Below, piece after piece: positions 17,973 through 27,552 of a DNA stretch of 64,000 bases. How positions within the stretch are numbered: position 1 is the stretch's first letter; each line of letters begins with the position of its first letter. The position numbers and the translations under genes were made by a program. The notes below the pieces were generated by a model. It saw only the letters and a program-made list of their open reading frames with translations. It was not told where the DNA came from and did not search any database. Source of the DNA: Bacillota bacterium (GTDB lineage: Bacteria > Bacillota > Clostridia > Lachnospirales > Lachnospiraceae); contig JAEWQV010000015.1 of assembly GCA_023399055.1 (NCBI GenBank), positions 124,001 through 188,000 of the forward strand, in the 5' to 3' direction.

Positions 17973-18947
17973 TTATCTTTTTAAAAGTACGCGCTTCATT
18001 AGGAGCCAATTAAAGAATAGAATGAAAGCACTAGCGAATAAGAGAGTAACCAGTCCGTATATTGGCATACCTGAACTTATTCCAAAGATGGTGTCAAAAA
18101 ATTTAGCGATATTTTGTAATGTATGCTCACTAAAAAGTGTGCTTAGTATCTGCTCGTTTAGAATTACAAAAGAGATAAGAGCAACATTCAAGGTTATTTT
18201 TGCAACACGATTAATTCTGTAATAAACTAAAGAGATTAGTAAACCAAGCATTGCAAACAACAGAAATAAAAAGGTGTTAAATAGGAAGTTTTCTAAATAA
18301 AAAGTAGGGCTTTTTAGTACATACGGTTTTGAAAAATAATCAAGAGCATTCGTCCTTTCATAGATACCCTCGTATAACGTAAACCAATAAGGAAAGCGGT
18401 CAAAGGCATCAGAAGCTGTTTTTGCAGCAAAGGTAATAACATTTGATAATATGGACATAAAAAGTGCTATTGAGGATAATGATAAAACTAAACTTAGGTA
18501 GCTGTTTTTTCTGGATAAACTAAATTGCTGGAAAAGACCAAAGCAACCACGGAAAACAGAATAGCCTAAAAATAATAGGAAAATCGCAGTCATAGCATCC
18601 ACTCCGCTAAAAGAGGAAGTTTTTGTTGCCCTGCGTGAAACGTATTCGTCCAAAACATCAGCAGGAGATTTATCAAAAGAAACATTATCATCAACTTTAT
18701 TGTCTTTATCAGAGACATTGTCTTTCTCAAGTGCATTAATATCTTTAACTAAAGCTTCTTCATTAACAACGATTTCATCTTCTGTAATAAAAGTATTTAT
18801 ACGTTCGTTTCTATAATTCTGAATGACGCCAACATGTGCTATATTTATACCAAGTAGACCGTATATGACAATTAATACTATAAAGTAGATAAGTAGAGAT
18901 TTCCAGGAATCAGAGATTATATAGCGAAAAGCTGCTTTCATTCTCAT
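17973..18947 (-). CDS. ABC transporter permease, YtrC/D-like
   Basis: A 324-residue membrane protein with an N-terminal membrane helix (about 17-37), a charged extracellular segment (about 45-110) and five or so further helices. Its start codon overlaps the stop of the ATPase gene by four bases, so it is translationally coupled. No permease motif beyond hydrophobicity is visible. Together with the ATPase and GntR regulator it forms the YtrA-type module that in Bacillus responds to wall-active antibiotics. The substrate here is unknown. Confidence 0.75.
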   Translation of the reverse strand: MRMKAAFRYIISDSWKSLLIYFIVLIVIYGLLGINIAHVGVIQNYRNERINTFITEDEIVVNEEALVKDINALEKDNVSDKDNKVDDNVSFDKSPADVLDEYVSRRATKTSSFSGVDAMTAIFLLFLGYSVFRGCFGLFQQFSLSRKNSYLSLVLSLSSIALFMSILSNVITFAAKTASDAFDRFPYWFTLYEGIYERTNALDYFSKPYVLKSPTFYLENFLFNTFLFLLFAMLGLLISLVYYRINRVAKITLNVALISFVILNEQILSTLFSEHTLQNIAKFFDTIFGISSGMPIYGLVTLLFASAFILFFNWLLMKRVLLKR

Positions 18948-19807
18948 AGTTCTACCTCCTCGTGGTTAGTAAGCTTAATAAATAGCTTTTGAAGATCCAG
19001 TTTGGAAACTTCAAGACTGGATGGGATTTGATGATCCATGTCACCAAGAATATAGGCCGTTTTAAGACCGCCAATTGCGTCAAAGCCCAGCACCTGTTTG
19101 CCTAAGATGTAAATATCCACATCGGTTGTTTTTCCTGTTACCGTATAGCCAAGTCTAAGCAGGGATTCGCAAGAATCATTCTTGAGGATCTGGCCCTGAT
19201 CGATGATAATTATATGATCAATTAGGGTAGAAATTTCTTCAATTAAATGAGTGGATATAACTATGGTACAGGGATTGTCACTAAACTTCTTAAGTAAGAT
19301 TTGATAAAATAATTCTCTGTGATTTGCATCCAAACCAAGTACTGGTTCATCCAAAATAATATATGGAGTATTAACCGATAAAGCAAGAATTAGCTTGAAA
19401 ATGGAGTTATAACCAGTGGAAAGCGACTTTACTACTGCATTCATATTAAGCTTAAAGGTATTCGCCAATTGTTTTGCATAGGCAGCATCAAAGGAAGGAA
19501 AAAACTCCTTTGCCCAATGAAAAGCGGTTTTAACTTTCATTTTTTCAGGGAAATAATCAGATTCATTAACGAGAAAAAGTTTGCAAAGAGCAGAATCGTT
19601 ATCTCTCGCAGACACCCCATCAATTGTTACTTCACCAGTATTTGCAAAGATACGATTTGTCAGGATATTTAATAAAGTTGACTTTCCGGCACCATTTCTA
19701 CCTAACAGTCCATAAATATGGTTTTCTTCTAGTGAGAGATTAATGTTGTTTAAGACGCATTTCTCACCATAATACTTTGTGATATTCTTTAACTCAATAC
19801 CATTCAT
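18944..19807 (-). CDS. ABC transporter ATP-binding protein (YtrB-like)
   Basis: A 287-residue ATPase with Walker A GRNGAGKSTLLNIL, Walker B YIILDEPVLGLD and H-loop STHLI. The ABC signature is diverged: LSTGYNS instead of LSGGQ, as in several YtrB-type and subfamily-specific ATPases. It overlaps by four bases with the GntR gene upstream and the permease downstream. It probably energises the permease encoded by the next gene. Confidence 0.88.
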   Translation of the reverse strand: MNGIELKNITKYYGEKCVLNNINLSLEENHIYGLLGRNGAGKSTLLNILTNRIFANTGEVTIDGVSARDNDSALCKLFLVNESDYFPEKMKVKTAFHWAKEFFPSFDAAYAKQLANTFKLNMNAVVKSLSTGYNSIFKLILALSVNTPYIILDEPVLGLDANHRELFYQILLKKFSDNPCTIVISTHLIEEISTLIDHIIIIDQGQILKNDSCESLLRLGYTVTGKTTDVDIYILGKQVLGFDAIGGLKTAYILGDMDHQIPSSLEVSKLDLQKLFIKLTNHEEVEL

Positions 19808-20172
19808 GATTGAAACCCTCTTTCTATCATAGATTTTATATCTGTCTCGGAAATCTCAAGTCTTTTGGCTTCTGCAACCAGGCCTAGGATATAACTATCA
19901 TAAAACAATTCTTTTCGTTTATTTCTAAGTATCTCTACTGCACCACTTGTCACGAACATTCCAAGTCCACGCTTCTTGTATATAATTCCTTGCTCTACAA
20001 GCAAGGTGATACCTTTTAAAGCAGTGGCTGGATTAATTCGATAGGTAACAGAAAATTCTGTAATAGAAGGAATCTGACTATCCTCTGGAAAGGCTCCGGA
20101 AAGAATAGCATCTTCGATGCCTTCGGCTATCTGTAGAAAGATTGCCTTATCGGAATTAAGATTTAGTTGCAC
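19804..20172 (-). CDS. GntR-family regulator, YtrA subfamily
   Basis: A 122-residue regulator with a winged helix-turn-helix (residues about 10-75, including IPSITEFSVTYRINPATALKGI and the wing EQGIIYKKRGLGMFV) and only a short C-terminal dimerisation stretch, as in the YtrA subfamily. It is first in a three-gene operon with an ATPase and a permease, and presumably represses it. A candidate promoter region lies in the gap to the ileS leader. Confidence 0.88.
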   Translation of the reverse strand: MQLNLNSDKAIFLQIAEGIEDAILSGAFPEDSQIPSITEFSVTYRINPATALKGITLLVEQGIIYKKRGLGMFVTSGAVEILRNKRKELFYDSYILGLVAEAKRLEISETDIKSMIERGFQS

Positions 20173-20369
20173 ATTTTCGCCTCCTATGTTATTTGGTTAA
20201 TTAGTTGAGTAACTAACTAAAATACTACCACCAAAAAATACCATTGTCAATACCTTAAATTAGAATAAATAGGGGGTAAAGCTAAGTGAAGTAATCTATA
20301 TAAAAATGAGATTGCAAAGAAAAAGCATGTATTTTTAAGGAGTATTTAAGATGGAAAAGCATAATACTA

Positions 20370-20398
20370 TTGACAATAAGAGGGTTATATACTATTAT
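20370..20398 (+). promoter_or_regulatory. ileS promoter
   Basis: TTGACA at 20370-20375 and TATTAT at 20393-20398 with a 17-base spacer. The transcript would start near 20405, at the beginning of the T-box leader. Confidence 0.8.
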
Positions 20399-20404
20399 TA
20401 TCGC

Positions 20405-20667
20405 AATAAAGTAAAAACGTTGACGGAGAGAGTAAGCATATTGTAAAAGTTGCAGCGAGCCGGGGATAGTGAAAGCCTGGTACGAGTAGCAGATGACTGA
20501 AAATCACTCCCTAGTTGCAGGACCCAAAGGCGATTAATTCCTTAGTAAGTCCCGCCGGTATCTACCGTTATTTAGATAATGTATGAATGCCTTGTGGCAG
20601 AGTATGTGAAACAGGTGGTTTAATGAAGTCTATGACTCTCATCCTTTTTCGGATGGGAGCTTTTTTA
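20405..20667 (+). ncRNA. T-box riboswitch, tRNA-Ile specific
   Basis: The leader of ileS has T-box hallmarks. The stem I segment GAGCCGGGGATAGTGAAAGCC is followed by the specifier context GAAAATCACTCC, with ATC (Ile) at 20503-20505. A T-box-like AGGTGGT at 20613-20619 carries TGGT to pair with the tRNA acceptor end, and its flank is less conserved than usual. A terminator stem, CTCTCATCC / GGATGGGAG, with a T run lies at 20636-20667. Uncharged tRNA-Ile should favour the antiterminator and raise ileS expression. Confidence 0.88.
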
Positions 20668-20747
20668 ATTTCCAAGTAATTTATAAGGAGGAAAACCTCC
20701 TGATTCATGTTGTGTAAAGTTTTAAGTTATATAAGGAGGATTATATC

Positions 20748-23700
20748 ATGTACGATAAGGTGTCTACGGATCTTAACTTTGTCGAAAGAGAGAAAAAAGT
20801 ATTAAAGTTCTGGCAGGAGAATCAGATTTTTGAAGCCAGCATTAAAGAACGTGCAGAAGGGGAAACCTATACCTTCTATGATGGACCCCCCACTGCAAAC
20901 GGTAAGCCACACATTGGTCATGTGTTAACAAGAGTTATTAAGGATATGATTCCAAGATACAGAACCATGAAGGGCTATAAAGTTCTACGTAAAGCTGGCT
21001 GGGATACCCATGGTCTTCCGGTAGAGCTTGAAGTGGAGAAGAAGCTTGGCATCAATGGAAAAGATCAGATTGAGGCATATGGCTTAGAGCCCTTCTTACA
21101 GGAATGTAAGGAAAGTGTTTGGAAGTATAAGGGTATGTGGGAGGATTTCTCCGGTACTGTTGGCTTCTGGGCAGATATGCAGGATCCATATGTAACCTAT
21201 CATAATAATTTCATCGAGTCTGAATGGTGGTCCTTGAAGCAAATCTGGGATAAAGGACTTCTTTACAAAGGCTTTAAAATCGTTCCTTATTGTCCAAGAT
21301 GCGGAACTCCGTTATCCAGTCACGAGGTGGCACAGGGCTATAAGGATGTAAAGGAAAAGTCTGTTATTGCTAAGTTCCGTTTAAAGGGAGCAAAGGATGA
21401 GTATATCCTTGCCTGGACAACAACACCTTGGACCTTGCCATCTAACGTTGGACTCTGTGTTAATCCAAATGAGACCTATGTTAAGGTTAAGGTTTCTGTA
21501 GATGCAAAAGGAAATGTATTAAAGAAGGACGGCGGATGTGGCTGCGACCATGGACACGATCATGGACATGAGCATACGCATGAGGCAGCTGTTGCTGTTG
21601 GCACAGAACACTATATTCTTGCAGAAGCACTTCTTAACGTACTGGAAGGTGATTATGAAGTAGAACAGACCTATGTCGGCAAAGATCTGGAATACCTGGA
21701 ATATGAGCCATTATTTGATTATGCTACCCTTGATAAAAAAGGACATTTTGTAACCTGTGATAATTACGTAACGCTAAGTGATGGTACCGGTGTAGTTCAT
21801 ATCGCACCTGCTTTTGGTGAGGACGATAACAGAGTTGGTAAACAATATGACCTTCCTTTTGTACAGTTAATTGACGGTAAGGGTGAATTTAAGCCTGAGG
21901 CTACTGACTTTGCAGGAATGTTCTGTAAGGATGCAGATGAGCCGATTATGAAAATGCTTGCTGCAAAAGGGTTATTATTTAAGGTTCTTAAATTTGAGCA
22001 CAGCTATCCTTTCTGCTGGAGATGTGATACTCCTTTGATTTATTATGCAAGAGAATCCTGGTTCATCAAGATGACCGCTGTTAAGGATAAATTAATAGAG
22101 AATAATAATACAATTAACTGGATGCCTGAAAGTATTGGCCAGGGACGTTTCGGTGATTGGTTGAAGAATGTGCAGGATTGGGGACTATCCAGAGATCGTT
22201 ACTGGGGTACACCACTTCCTATCTGGGAATGTGAGGATGGACATCGTCATTGCATCGGAAGTATTGAGGAGTTAAAATCCATGTCCGATAACTGCCCGGA
22301 TTATATTGAGCTTCATAGACCATTTATCGATGCCGTTACCATTAAATGTCCAGAGTGCGGGAAAGAGATGACCCGTGTTAAGCCGGTAATTGACTGCTGG
22401 TATGACTCCGGTTCCATGCCCTTTGCACAGTGGCACTATCCATTTGAGAACAAAGAGATTTTTGATGATAACTTCCCGGCAGACTTTATCAGTGAGGCAG
22501 TGGATCAAACCAGAGGCTGGTTCTATTCTCTGTTAGCGATTTCAACCTTAATTTTTGACAGAGCTCCTTTTAAGAACGTAATTGTACTTGGTCACGTTCA
22601 GGATGAGAACGGTCAGAAAATGTCCAAATCAAAAGGTAATGCAGTAGATCCGTTTGATGCACTAGAACAACACGGAGCTGATGCCATCCGTTGGTATTTC
22701 TATGTTAATTCAGCATTGTGGTTACCAAATCGTTTCCACGGTGGTGCTGTAACAGAAGGTCAGAGAAAGTTCATGGGGACACTTTGGAATACCTATGCCT
22801 TCTTTGTGCTATATGCAAATATTGATGAATTTGATGCGACCAAGTATCAATTAGAATATGATAAGTTACCGGTAATGGATAAGTGGTTATTATCGAAGTT
22901 AAACACTTTAGTGAAATCCGTAGATGAGCATTTGGAGAACTACCGTATTACAGAAGGTGCAAGACTTTTAGCTGACTTTGTGGATGAACTTTCCAACTGG
23001 TATGTAAGAAGAAGCCGTGAGCGTTTCTGGGTAAAGGATATGCCGCAGGATAAGATTAATGCATATATGACACTTCACACGGCATTGGTTACCGTTGCTA
23101 AGTTATCCGCACCATTTATTCCGTTTATGACCGAGGATATCTATCAGAACTTGGTAGTTAAGCTGGATAAGAATGCAGAGAAGAGTATTCACCTTTGTAA
23201 CTATCCTACTTATAACGAAGAGTGGATTGATCAGGAGTTAGAGGCTAACATGGAAGAAGTACTTGAAATTGTAGTACTTGGTCGTGCTTGCCGTAACACG
23301 GCGAATATTAAGAATCGTCAGCCAATCGGTAAAATGTATGTTAAGGCAGAAAAAGAACTTTCTTCTTTCTTTACCGCAATTATTTCAGAGGAATTGAATG
23401 TTAAGGAAGTTGTATTTGCAGATGATGTTAGAGCTTTCACTTCCTATAACTTTAAGCCACAGCTCAAGACCTTAGGACCAAAGTTTGGTAAACAACTTGG
23501 AGCAATCAGAACCGTTCTTTCCGAGTTAAACGGCAATGCTGCTATGGATGAATTGAATGCAACCGGACAGTTGAAGATTACTCTCGACGGTGCAGAGGCA
23601 GTTCTTGAAAAGGATGACTTGTTAATTGAAGCAGCACAGACCGAAGGATTTATCTCAAATTCTGATCATGGCATTACAGTGGTTCTGGATACAAACCTTA

Positions 23701-23966
23701 CTGATACTCTAATTGAAGAGGGGTTTGTAAACGAAATTATTAGTAAAATTCAGACCATGCGTAAAGAAGCTAACTTTGAAGTAATGGATCACATTCGTGT
23801 GTCTCAAAGCGGCAATGACAAGATCAAAGAAATCATGCTTCGTAACGCTTTAGAGATTAAGAATGAAGTGCTTGCAGAAGAATTAATCTTTACTGATGCT
23901 CAGGGCTTTACCAAAGGCTGGAACTTAAATGGGGAAGAGGTTACTCTCGGAGTTGAGAAGTTGTAG
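20748..23966 (+). CDS. ileS: Isoleucyl-tRNA synthetase with His/Cys-rich insert
   Basis: A class I synthetase charging tRNA-Ile. HIGH is at residues 55-58 (GKPHIGH), the KMSKS loop reads KMSKSKGNA, and the editing-domain motif WTTTPWTLPSN is present. At 1,072 residues it is of the long, type 2-like bacterial form, without a C-terminal zinc finger. Unusual is a segment at about residues 260-280, GGCGCDHGHDHGHEHTHE, in the CP1 editing domain; it looks like a metal-binding loop. Expression is controlled by the T-box upstream, and AAGGAGG precedes the ATG. Confidence 0.97.
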   Translation: MYDKVSTDLNFVEREKKVLKFWQENQIFEASIKERAEGETYTFYDGPPTANGKPHIGHVLTRVIKDMIPRYRTMKGYKVLRKAGWDTHGLPVELEVEKKLGINGKDQIEAYGLEPFLQECKESVWKYKGMWEDFSGTVGFWADMQDPYVTYHNNFIESEWWSLKQIWDKGLLYKGFKIVPYCPRCGTPLSSHEVAQGYKDVKEKSVIAKFRLKGAKDEYILAWTTTPWTLPSNVGLCVNPNETYVKVKVSVDAKGNVLKKDGGCGCDHGHDHGHEHTHEAAVAVGTEHYILAEALLNVLEGDYEVEQTYVGKDLEYLEYEPLFDYATLDKKGHFVTCDNYVTLSDGTGVVHIAPAFGEDDNRVGKQYDLPFVQLIDGKGEFKPEATDFAGMFCKDADEPIMKMLAAKGLLFKVLKFEHSYPFCWRCDTPLIYYARESWFIKMTAVKDKLIENNNTINWMPESIGQGRFGDWLKNVQDWGLSRDRYWGTPLPIWECEDGHRHCIGSIEELKSMSDNCPDYIELHRPFIDAVTIKCPECGKEMTRVKPVIDCWYDSGSMPFAQWHYPFENKEIFDDNFPADFISEAVDQTRGWFYSLLAISTLIFDRAPFKNVIVLGHVQDENGQKMSKSKGNAVDPFDALEQHGADAIRWYFYVNSALWLPNRFHGGAVTEGQRKFMGTLWNTYAFFVLYANIDEFDATKYQLEYDKLPVMDKWLLSKLNTLVKSVDEHLENYRITEGARLLADFVDELSNWYVRRSRERFWVKDMPQDKINAYMTLHTALVTVAKLSAPFIPFMTEDIYQNLVVKLDKNAEKSIHLCNYPTYNEEWIDQELEANMEEVLEIVVLGRACRNTANIKNRQPIGKMYVKAEKELSSFFTAIISEELNVKEVVFADDVRAFTSYNFKPQLKTLGPKFGKQLGAIRTVLSELNGNAAMDELNATGQLKITLDGAEAVLEKDDLLIEAAQTEGFISNSDHGITVVLDTNLTDTLIEEGFVNEIISKIQTMRKEANFEVMDHIRVSQSGNDKIKEIMLRNALEIKNEVLAEELIFTDAQGFTKGWNLNGEEVTLGVEKL

Positions 23967-24050
23967 GTTAACAGAGTTAAGACAGCAGATATATTTTAGT
24001 AATGATGAGTTGGTAAGTCGTTTAGTAAATAATTAATAGATTAACAGATG

Positions 24051-24096
24051 AAAAGAGTTACTGTTGAGGAAGAAATACTCATCAGTAACTCTTTTT
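24051..24096 (+). terminator. ileS terminator
   Basis: The stem AAAGAGTTACTG / CAGTAACTCTTT with T residues after it, 85 bases after the stop codon. Confidence 0.85.
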
Positions 24097-24159
24097 CGGC
24101 TGTATTTATATACTGTTTTACATTATCAACATAAATTGTTATTTAGTGGTATGAATTAA

Positions 24160-25341
24160 TTATCCTATTTGTTGGTTTTTAAAACTTTGATAACTAAACA
24201 GCAGCAATATAATGGAGAGTAAACCATAAATAACAGGCACTATCTCATAGGTCGTAAAACAATGTTGAAAGACAACGTAAAAGTAGTCTGTAAATATAGA
24301 GCTCTCACTCGTTACTTTAAGTGGGAGAATATCAATTAATTGTGAAAGAAAACGGTACTGACTCGAAATATTCAGAAACAGGCAAATCATAGTAAAGATG
24401 CTTATAATTGTAATTACACCAAAAGCATTTTTAAGTTTAGCTGATAAAAACATTACGATACAGGAAATTAAGATGGAAGCTATAATTACTAATGCACTTA
24501 GTATTAGAACTCCCTCTAAAAGGGTAATTGGGTTAGAAAGGGTTACTAACACCAACTGTATTGGAGCGTCCCATCCCTCAAAACCACGAAGGTACAGGAT
24601 TGGTAAGCATTGAAGAAGTAGTAAAATAACAGCTGATATCAAAGTGAAACTAATTCCAGTGATAAGTTTTGAAAGTATTGCCTTATTCTTTCCATACCTG
24701 GAAGTAAGTATTAATTGTGCTGTTCGGTCAGAATTCTCATTTGCAAATATCGGAGCAAGGCAGATAGACACTAAAAAGGTTAGGGATAAACCCAATGTAA
24801 AAAATTTGCCAAAAATACTTTCATACCCACTGGTATGTTGAAAGACCAAGGGTTTAGCTACCCTTTCATCATTCTCTAGATGTTTTTGTATCTCTACCTC
24901 GGATAAATTTGCTTGGTGATACAAATCAAGCATTTTTACTCTGCGAAGTTCATAGAAAGAGGAAGGGTCTATTGTGTTCACGTCATTTGTTATACCTCTT
25001 ACCAGAGAATAAATGGAACTGTAGGGACGTGCGTAGGTTTGAAACTCATCGGTTGCTCCAGCTAAGGGGGCGTCTTGTACACGGTTGTAAGCACTCTGCA
25101 TCTCGCCAATTAAGACTTTATCGATTATGCGTCCGGAGAGAGCTCTTGTATACTCTGCATCGGTCATCATTTCTTCATAATGGGAGTAGGCTGGCTTGCC
25201 ATCAACATAGACTGTGCCCCAGGTGTCAGCCAGACAACTAAGCAAAGTAATAAAGACAGCAATAGCTAGTATAATCCAAGTGGATTTACGAAGGAAAATT
25301 TTCTTATATTCATATCCAATTATGGTTTTTAAATTATTCAT
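24160..25341 (-). CDS. ABC-2 type permease of the sigma-factor operon
   Basis: A 393-residue permease: a membrane helix near 20-38, a large extracellular region (about 40-180), then five to six helices. The N-terminus IIGYEYKKIFLRKSTWIIL is typical of ABC-2 and bacitracin-type permeases. It is the last gene of a four-gene operon and overlaps the ATPase gene by eight bases. The substrate cannot be inferred; transporters of this kind often export or resist peptides and lipids. Confidence 0.82.
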   Translation of the reverse strand: MNNLKTIIGYEYKKIFLRKSTWIILAIAVFITLLSCLADTWGTVYVDGKPAYSHYEEMMTDAEYTRALSGRIIDKVLIGEMQSAYNRVQDAPLAGATDEFQTYARPYSSIYSLVRGITNDVNTIDPSSFYELRRVKMLDLYHQANLSEVEIQKHLENDERVAKPLVFQHTSGYESIFGKFFTLGLSLTFLVSICLAPIFANENSDRTAQLILTSRYGKNKAILSKLITGISFTLISAVILLLLQCLPILYLRGFEGWDAPIQLVLVTLSNPITLLEGVLILSALVIIASILISCIVMFLSAKLKNAFGVITIISIFTMICLFLNISSQYRFLSQLIDILPLKVTSESSIFTDYFYVVFQHCFTTYEIVPVIYGLLSIILLLFSYQSFKNQQIG

Positions 25342-26203
25342 TGGCTTGTACCTCGTTAAAATAATATAAATATAGATCTTCTAAGGTAGCTGTAACAGCG
25401 AGGGCATTCTCGCAAGGTGGTTGGTCACTAACCAGGCGCAAAAATACTTGGCTACCTTCCTGTCTCATGTTCATAACAGAGCAGGTTTGCATTAATTTAT
25501 CAGATACAGATCCGCTTACGGTACACTCCCATACCTTGTTTTCGATGACGTTAATAATATCTTGTAAAGGACCTTGATGCAATAGCTGACCCTGTTTCAT
25601 AATAAGTATTGTTCCAGCTATATATTCAACATCGGAAACGATATGTGTCGATAATAATACAATTCTATCCTTACCCAGGGCAGAAATCATATTACGAAAG
25701 CGGACACGTTCTTTGGGGTCGAGTCCTGCGGTGGGTTCATCCAGTATTAATATTTTTGGATTATTTAGAAGTGCCTGTGCAATACCTAATCGCTGCTTCA
25801 TACCGCCGGAAAAGGTTTTGATTTTCTTATTGGCCATCTTTTCTAACGAAACCATCTCTAATAGCTCCAGAGATTTTGCTTTTGCATGTTTCTTGGGAAT
25901 TCCCTTCAAAGAGGCCATATAACATAAGAAATCCAGAGCTGTAAAACCGGGATAATATCCAAAATCTTGAGGAAGATATCCCAGAACATCTCGATATTCC
26001 TCTGTGGAGACGGATACTTGATTAAAGTGGACTTCGCCACTGGTGGGAGTGAGGATACCACATAACATACGCATTAAAGTGGTTTTGCCTGCTCCATTTG
26101 CTCCAAGCAAACCATATACACCGGTTTTTAAGGTTAAAGAAAGGCGATCTACGGCTATTAAATTATTATACTGCTTGGTTAAACGATCGAGAATTAATTC
26201 CAT
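25334..26203 (-). CDS. ABC transporter ATP-binding protein
   Basis: A 289-residue ATPase with a full set of motifs: Walker A GANGAGKTTLMRML, signature FSGGMKQRLGIAQALL, Walker B ILILDEPTAGLD and H-loop LLSTHIV. It is of the drug/bacitracin exporter type. It overlaps the upstream membrane-protein gene by ten bases and the permease gene by eight, so the four proteins of this operon are probably made in fixed proportion. Confidence 0.93.
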   Translation of the reverse strand: MELILDRLTKQYNNLIAVDRLSLTLKTGVYGLLGANGAGKTTLMRMLCGILTPTSGEVHFNQVSVSTEEYRDVLGYLPQDFGYYPGFTALDFLCYMASLKGIPKKHAKAKSLELLEMVSLEKMANKKIKTFSGGMKQRLGIAQALLNNPKILILDEPTAGLDPKERVRFRNMISALGKDRIVLLSTHIVSDVEYIAGTILIMKQGQLLHQGPLQDIINVIENKVWECTVSGSVSDKLMQTCSVMNMRQEGSQVFLRLVSDQPPCENALAVTATLEDLYLYYFNEVQANE

Positions 26204-26913
26204 ATAAGTGCCTCCGAATGATTAATAAGATTTTTAATTTCTTGAAATAAGAGAATTGTTAGTACGATTGATGCAAGAAGCCATAGGATAAAATACTGCT
26301 GATTATAAATGAACGAATATAATTCGCTTAAAAAGAGCTCACAGCTGCTTATAACAATAGCGATAGTAGCACAATAATAAGAAAAATCCTTCGTCCTAAC
26401 CTTGTTAACCAGCCAAAAGGATAAAAAGCTTGTTAGCAAGTAAGGAACCAGTAAGTAAATTCCTATGTTAAACAAATAAAAATCAATCTTATGGGCGAGA
26501 ACAGGAATCATGATAAATAGAAAAATAATATTTCCAACCCCTATTACAGCCATTCTTGATAAAAGTACACCACGAAGATTATAGCGTGTGGACATTTCCA
26601 GCTCTGACAAACCATACACAGCAGACCGGGTAGTTTCAGTAATAGTAATGAGAGCAAGGTAAGGAAGAATGGTTGAAACTGGCCACAAGAGCTTTATGTT
26701 ATCGTAATCCAAATAGGTACTAAGAAGGATTGCACACAAGTATAGTAGGAACGAGGCTATCCATGTTGTTTTACGTATGTATCCGATTTGACTTAATAGA
26801 AAGTCGTACCATTTTATTTTTGGGTAGTTTAGGGAATATAAAAAACTATCCTTATATTGTGGCAAAGGTGGAGCATAGATTTTTCTAATAGAATCTTTTA
26901 GAGCTTTTTTCAA
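26194..26913 (-). CDS. Membrane protein of sigma-factor/ABC operon, possible anti-sigma
   Basis: A 239-residue protein. The first 45 residues are soluble and basic (MKKALKDSIRKIYAPPLP at the start). About six membrane helices follow, from residue 50 to 230. I know no named family for it. It sits directly after the sigma-factor gene with a four-base overlap, the position usually held by an anti-sigma factor, and before the ATPase. Either it is a second permease half, or it holds the sigma factor at the membrane through its N-terminal tail. Confidence 0.7.
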   Translation of the reverse strand: MKKALKDSIRKIYAPPLPQYKDSFLYSLNYPKIKWYDFLLSQIGYIRKTTWIASFLLYLCAILLSTYLDYDNIKLLWPVSTILPYLALITITETTRSAVYGLSELEMSTRYNLRGVLLSRMAVIGVGNIIFLFIMIPVLAHKIDFYLFNIGIYLLVPYLLTSFLSFWLVNKVRTKDFSYYCATIAIVISSCELFLSELYSFIYNQQYFILWLLASIVLTILLFQEIKNLINHSEALIWN

Positions 26914-27368
26914 TGGAAATCCTCCTCTCTAAGTAAGGTTTTTAATTGGCTTAAGGCGTTATTAATTCTTCGATATACAGAGAAACGCGATAACCCAACC
27001 ATATTACAGATTTCGCCTATGGATAAGTCATTTACATACCGAAGTAATATTAATTCTTGCTGGTCTTCAGGTAATTTCTGAATGGTTTGCTTTAAGGCAA
27101 TTGAAACCACTAAATTATCCTCTGTATCATCAGACACTGCAATCTCTTCTATAGGCTCGTTAACCTTAAGTGAAAAGTAGTCATTGCATAGATTTCTTGC
27201 TATCGTATAGAGATATGCAAGTAGCTTACCCCTATTTAGGTAGGATGTTTGTTTGAAATAGCGAAGGAAGGTCTCCTGGGTCAGATCCTCCGCAACTTGT
27301 TGATTATGAGTTTTAAAATAACAGTACCGGTATATTTTATCGTATTGTTCTTCTAGGTCCATGGACAA
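26910..27368 (-). CDS. RNA polymerase sigma factor, ECF-type
   Basis: A 152-residue sigma-70 family protein. Region 2 is visible at about 10-70 (CYFKTHNQQVAEDLTQETFL, then YLYTIARNLCNDYF) and region 4 at about 95-145 (LPEDQQELILLRYVNDLSIG, then VGLSRFSVYRRINNAL). The TTG at 27368 is eight bases after AAAGGAGG; an ATG two codons later is the alternative. It is first in an operon with a membrane protein and an ABC transporter and probably controls that operon in response to envelope stress. Confidence 0.9.
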   Translation of the reverse strand: MSMDLEEQYDKIYRYCYFKTHNQQVAEDLTQETFLRYFKQTSYLNRGKLLAYLYTIARNLCNDYFSLKVNEPIEEIAVSDDTEDNLVVSIALKQTIQKLPEDQQELILLRYVNDLSIGEICNMVGLSRFSVYRRINNALSQLKTLLREEDFH

Positions 27369-27444
27369 AGGATTAACCTCCTTTCATAGGGAATAACAGT
27401 TTACAAACCATAAATGTGCGGTTCAATAAAAAGATTTTTAAATA

Positions 27445-27471
27445 TAGTAAAAGGCGTGTGACACACGCCTT
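27445..27471 (-). terminator. Hairpin with TTTT tail
   Basis: A perfect stem, AAGGCGTGTG / CACACGCCTT, followed on the minus strand by TTTTACTATATTT. It lies just past the methyltransferase fragment and before the sigma-factor operon. Confidence 0.75.
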
Positions 27472-27552
27472 AAAAAAATTTTAATATAACTGCTTTAAAA
27501 TCAAGCAGTAAGAAAACCCTAGGTTTTCGAGCTTGGTAATAAATAGTTACAA

